The notes beneath the pieces are model-generated. The model saw only the letters and a list, made by a program, of their open reading frames with translations, did no database searches and was not told the origin of the DNA. 8,093 nt of DNA from an uncultured Eubacteriales bacterium (GTDB lineage Bacteria > Bacillota > Clostridia > Oscillospirales > Acutalibacteraceae): NCBI GenBank assembly GCA_900319255.1, contig ONNU01000066.1, positions 1 through 8,093 of the forward strand. The letters run 5' to 3'. Of this stretch, positions 5,558-8,093 are shown in pieces. Position 1 is the stretch's first letter. Each line of letters begins with the position of its first letter. The position numbers were made by a program, and so were the translations under genes.

Positions 5558-6757
5558 TCACAATATGGTTTTAAGTTCACCCACTCTTTCAGCGGTATTG
5601 GCTGTTGAAGTGCTGTTCAGTACAAGGACATCGGTATAATTGTTTTCCTTTATATAGTCAACTATATTGCCGTCATAATATGCAGGATCCACTATGAACA
5701 CCTCGTCAAAGGATGCCGCTGTGAACGGTGCAAAGGCGCAGCCGAAGGAATCCTTTATAATACACAGCTTTCTTCCCGTATCAAGCTGGGTCTCTATCTT
5801 CATATAGGGATTATTTCCCCATATAAAGGCGCTGTATGCATTTGAGCCTGATGCAAATTCAGCGATCATGGGAACCTCTCTGTCCTCGCTTTCCCCGCTT
5901 TCAAGAAGTCTGCAATAGCCGTCTACCTTATAATAGATGACGGTATCGGGATTCTGGTCGAGTATTTCGCTGCCGTTGGGCTTTTCCTCAGTCACCGTTG
6001 CGGCATGGAGTGAACCCCTGAATCCGCTGATCTTGCCTGTGCTGAGACCTTCAAGCCCCACAGCCTTGACTCCCGCAGCCTTGCAGAAATCCTGATATGC
6101 ATAATAGGCTCCCAGCCCTGTCCAGTTTGTATCCGTTCCGAAATAAATATATTCGTTCTTATGCTTTTCAAGGGTATTGCATACATTGATGCTCTTTATA
6201 TCCTTTCCGAGCTGAGAGTAGGTCTTTTCAATGCTTTTCTTTTCATCGGAGCCTATATTCATGTACTTTTCAGGCAGCCCTGTAAAAGAATGGGAAGGCG
6301 CAAGCATAGTATAGACCTTTACCTTTCCGCCGAGATCCTTTTTCATAGCCTTCAGGGCTTCTGCATATTCCTTTGCAGACTTATCATCCGCATTGAAGGG
6401 TTCAAATCCCTTTGTGCCGTAGACGAAGACATTTTCCTCCCATTTTCCTTCTATTTCCGTTTCCTGCTTTGAGCTTTGCTGAGGCTTGCTGCTTTCCTCT
6501 TTGCTTTCCGCAGCCACGATAACACTGCTCTGAGCTTCCTTTTTTTCGCCGCCGATACGCAGCGCATCTCCGAACCAGCCCAGACAGGCGCCCGCTATGA
6601 TCACACCGCCTGCAGCAAGAAGTAAAATAAGAATAATTACAATTATCAGGACCGGCTTATTGTTTTTTCTTCCGAATCCCTTATATCCGCCGCCAGAGCC
6701 GATACGGTAGCCCTTACCATAGGAGCTTCTGTAACCGTATTTATAATATTTACTCAT
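5558..6757 (-). CDS. DHHW-family (AlgX/AlgJ-like SGNH) membrane-anchored protein with altered DHHW motif
   Basis: A 399-residue protein. Residues 1-34 are a cytoplasmic tail rich in Tyr, Gly, Lys and Arg. Residues 35-62 are one membrane segment. Residues 71-105 are a Ser/Glu/Lys/Gln-rich linker. The rest is an extracytoplasmic domain with the order of the DHHW family: K-V-Y-T-M-L-A-P-S near 147-155, T-D-T-N-W-T-G-L-G-A-Y-Y-A-Y at 208-221, G-F-R-G-S-L at 245-250, K-D-S-F-G with candidate nucleophile S337, and V-D-P-A-Y-Y at 356-361. Relatives act in O-acetylation of surface polysaccharides, usually with an MBOAT partner that is not in this window. The signature D-H-H-W reads D-T-N-W (209-212): the Asp and Trp stay but both His are gone, so normal acyl-transfer chemistry is doubtful and a binding or structural role is possible. 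Start at 6757: AAAGGAG ends 6 nt upstream. First gene of the operon with the Nudix gene. Confidence 0.85.
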   Translation of the reverse strand: MSKYYKYGYRSSYGKGYRIGSGGGYKGFGRKNNKPVLIIVIILILLLAAGGVIIAGACLGWFGDALRIGGEKKEAQSSVIVAAESKEESSKPQQSSKQETEIEGKWEENVFVYGTKGFEPFNADDKSAKEYAEALKAMKKDLGGKVKVYTMLAPSHSFTGLPEKYMNIGSDEKKSIEKTYSQLGKDIKSINVCNTLEKHKNEYIYFGTDTNWTGLGAYYAYQDFCKAAGVKAVGLEGLSTGKISGFRGSLHAATVTEEKPNGSEILDQNPDTVIYYKVDGYCRLLESGESEDREVPMIAEFASGSNAYSAFIWGNNPYMKIETQLDTGRKLCIIKDSFGCAFAPFTAASFDEVFIVDPAYYDGNIVDYIKENNYTDVLVLNSTSTANTAERVGELKTIL

Positions 6758-6865
6758 TTACTACTCCTTTCGGGATAACAGCAGCTTTACGAAAAATATC
6801 AGCAGAAAGCCCTCCGTCCGGAAATCCGCAAAGCATTGCCATTATGTAAATATATACATAATAAT

Positions 6866-6894
6866 AGTATAGTTTATTTCCAAAGAAAAAACAA
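6866..6894 (-). promoter_or_regulatory. Probable sigma-70 promoter of the DHHW-Nudix-glycosyltransferase operon
   Basis: On the minus strand TTGTTT (6894-6889) and TATACT (6871-6866) are separated by 17 bases, giving a start near 6859 and a leader of about 100 nt before the ATG at 6757. A perfect TATAAT (6904-6899) lies just upstream but has only T-rich DNA where its -35 box should be, so it is a weaker candidate. Confidence 0.6.
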
Positions 6895-6997
6895 TCCTAT
6901 TATACAACAAACTTGTGGATTAAAAAAAGAAATATTTAGGCAACCTATAACCCACCGGTTTACTGCCTATAATTTTCCCTGGAACAGCAGCCGGAAG

Positions 6998-7045
6998 AAA
7001 AAGGGAGAACCTGCAAGCCGTTATGGCTGTGACTTCAGTTCTCCC
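6998..7045 (-). terminator. Rho-independent terminator after the HD-GYP gene
   Basis: On the minus strand an 8-bp stem GGGAGAAC/GTTCTCCC (7045-7038 and 7010-7003) encloses a 27-nt loop that can form its own small inner hairpin (AGCC/GGCT). The stem is followed directly by five T, then C and TT. It lies about 30 nt beyond the HD-GYP stop codon. Confidence 0.85.
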
Positions 7046-7076
7046 TGATATTCTATCATTACTTTTCCCGCCGGTT

Positions 7077-8093
7077 TCAGCCGAATCTGGGCTTTTCTGC
7101 TCCGTCATCCTGCAGGGGTGGGACATTATCATTATTAAAATCTGAATATGGTGTTGTATAAGCAGCTTCCTGAGTTCTGACCGGCTGCGAATTAAGATTT
7201 TCAGGCTCGGATTTTATGATGCGCCTCAGCTGCTCAGTCATGGCGTTTATCCTTTCCTCCTCGGACATTTCAACATATTCGGCATGGATAGGACCTATTG
7301 AAGAATCCACAGGCTTTTTCTCCGCCTTTTTCTTTTCCTCCTCAGCCTTCTTTTCCATCTGCCGTCTCTGATATTCCTCTTCGGTCTGTTCCAGGATATT
7401 ATCCACCTTTTTGCTGCTGTTCTCCTTCATATTGTAATCCGGATCCTCGTCCATCATCTCAAGCATGATATTTGCCATGAAGGGGTCAAGCTGTGTACGC
7501 TTTGCCCTTGCAAGCTCTGAGCGTACTACCGACTGGGGCAGTACATCACGGTAGCTTCTCTTTGATGTCATAGCGTCATAGCAGTCGGCAACCGCGATTA
7601 TCCTTGCTTCTACCGGTATCTGGTCGCCCCTCAGTCCATCGGGATAGCCCTTGCCGTCATATCTTTCATGATGCCAGCGGGCGCCGTAATATAAGTTAGG
7701 CATTTCCGTTATATCCTGAAGCACCTCTGCGCCGATGACCGGATGAGATTTGATGGTGCTGAATTCCTCATCGGTAAGCCTGCTGGTTTTATTGATAATA
7801 TGATCAGGGACTCCGATCTTTCCTATATCATGCAGAAGTCCCATGTAATAGATCTCTCTTTGAAAATCCTCGCTTTTGTCAAGTCTTTTAGCTATTTCCC
7901 TTGCATATTCGGCGACCCTCTGAGAATGACCGTTCGTATAGGAATCCTTTGCATCCACAGTCCTTGCAAGAGCCATGACCATCTGCAGGGTAAGTCTCTC
8001 GGACATCTGCGTCTGTTCAACGTGCTTTTCGATGATCTCATCCCTGTATCTTTCCGACTGGAAGAACATATAATAGAAGATCAGACCTGCAAC
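7077..8093 (-). CDS. HD-GYP domain cyclic di-GMP phosphodiesterase, 5' end missing (partial)
   Basis: The frame is open to the right edge, so the gene starts outside the window; 338 residues are visible, numbered here from the edge. Residues 1-12 (V-A-G-L-I-F-Y-Y-M-F-F-Q) look like the end of a membrane segment, suggesting a membrane-bound sensor or anchor upstream. A short helix leads into an HD-GYP domain (about 28-210) with the expected metal and signature residues: H56 (N-G-H-S-Q-R), H88-D89 in L-L-H-D-I-G-K-I-G, H117, H141-H142, G-Y-P at 149-151, and D170 (A-D-C-Y-D-A-M-T). The family hydrolyses c-di-GMP to pGpG or GMP, and the intact motif set indicates an active enzyme. The C-terminal third is unusual: a Glu/Lys-rich predicted coiled coil (about 229-260), a short conserved-looking helix (S-E-E-E-R-I-N-A-M-T-E-Q, 277-288), then an Asn/Pro/Gln-rich tail. 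Followed by its own terminator, so it is transcribed separately from the genes to its left. Confidence 0.92.
   Translation of the reverse strand, partial: VAGLIFYYMFFQSERYRDEIIEKHVEQTQMSERLTLQMVMALARTVDAKDSYTNGHSQRVAEYAREIAKRLDKSEDFQREIYYMGLLHDIGKIGVPDHIINKTSRLTDEEFSTIKSHPVIGAEVLQDITEMPNLYYGARWHHERYDGKGYPDGLRGDQIPVEARIIAVADCYDAMTSKRSYRDVLPQSVVRSELARAKRTQLDPFMANIMLEMMDEDPDYNMKENSSKKVDNILEQTEEEYQRRQMEKKAEEEKKKAEKKPVDSSIGPIHAEYVEMSEEERINAMTEQLRRIIKSEPENLNSQPVRTQEAAYTTPYSDFNNDNVPPLQDDGAEKPRFG

Larger units (their letters stand above)
6758..7076. other. Intergenic region between the HD-GYP gene and the DHHW operon
   Basis: This 319-base gap holds the HD-GYP terminator (6998-7045), a weaker imperfect hairpin followed by T-rich DNA on the minus strand (about 6910-6967), the operon promoter (6866-6894), and a leader of about 100 nt. 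The leader contains a GC-richer stretch (about 6785-6840) that may fold, but I do not recognise a riboswitch class in it. Open frames crossing the gap run through the terminator and are not credible genes. Confidence 0.65.

Noticed and set aside
6785..6840. GC-richer leader of the DHHW operon considered as a c-di-GMP or other riboswitch
   Set aside because: I could not match the conserved bases of a known class by eye, and pairing is ambiguous.
6910..6967. Imperfect hairpin (GGCA/TGCC outer, AACC/GGTT inner) before a T-rich run on the minus strand, a possible second terminator
   Set aside because: The stem is interrupted by mismatches and bulges and the T run does not follow directly. The perfect terminator at 6998-7045 already explains termination.
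6920..7132. Minus-strand 70-codon frame overlapping the HD-GYP 3' end
   Set aside because: It is a shadow frame of the HD-GYP gene and runs through its terminator.

Overview
All supportable genes lie on the minus strand. Gene content (multi-domain Cna_B surface protein, HD-GYP phosphodiesterase, DHHW-family protein, GT39-like membrane glycosyltransferase), strong AGGAGG-type ribosome binding sites, intermediate GC coding sequence and very AT-rich intergenic DNA suggest a Clostridia genome, probably a Ruminococcus-like Oscillospiraceae from gut or rumen. That assignment is inferred from style only; no taxonomic marker gene is present.

Layout, in the direction of transcription (right to left). 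(1) 7077-8093: 3' part of an HD-GYP c-di-GMP phosphodiesterase gene whose start lies beyond the right edge; it ends at a clear intrinsic terminator (6998-7045). (2) A 319-base gap carries a sigma-70 type promoter. (3) A probable operon follows: a membrane-anchored DHHW/AlgX-like SGNH protein (5558-6757), a Nudix hydrolase with an extra N-terminal domain resembling a degenerate inorganic pyrophosphatase (4859-5539), and a polytopic GT39/ArnT-like glycosyltransferase (about 3023-4702 or 4744), closed by an intrinsic terminator (2957-2993). (4) A 545-base AT-rich gap contains a near-consensus promoter and a long 5' leader. (5) 1-2477: a secreted protein of at least 825 residues built of divergent Cna_B-type beta-sandwich modules. 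It has no stop codon in the window and runs off the left edge.

Taken together this is an envelope and cell-surface neighbourhood: one protein that may acylate or bind surface glycans, one that may glycosylate lipid-linked or surface substrates, one large adhesin-like protein, and a c-di-GMP enzyme that could govern surface behaviour. The functional link between the units is inference.

The points most worth a second look are the DHHW protein whose signature His-His pair is replaced (D-T-N-W), the PPase-like/Nudix fusion, the absence of a normal start codon behind the best Shine-Dalgarno of the glycosyltransferase gene, and two in-frame starts, each with its own Shine-Dalgarno, on the Cna_B gene. 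I found no RNA gene, mobile element, CRISPR array or complete novel system.
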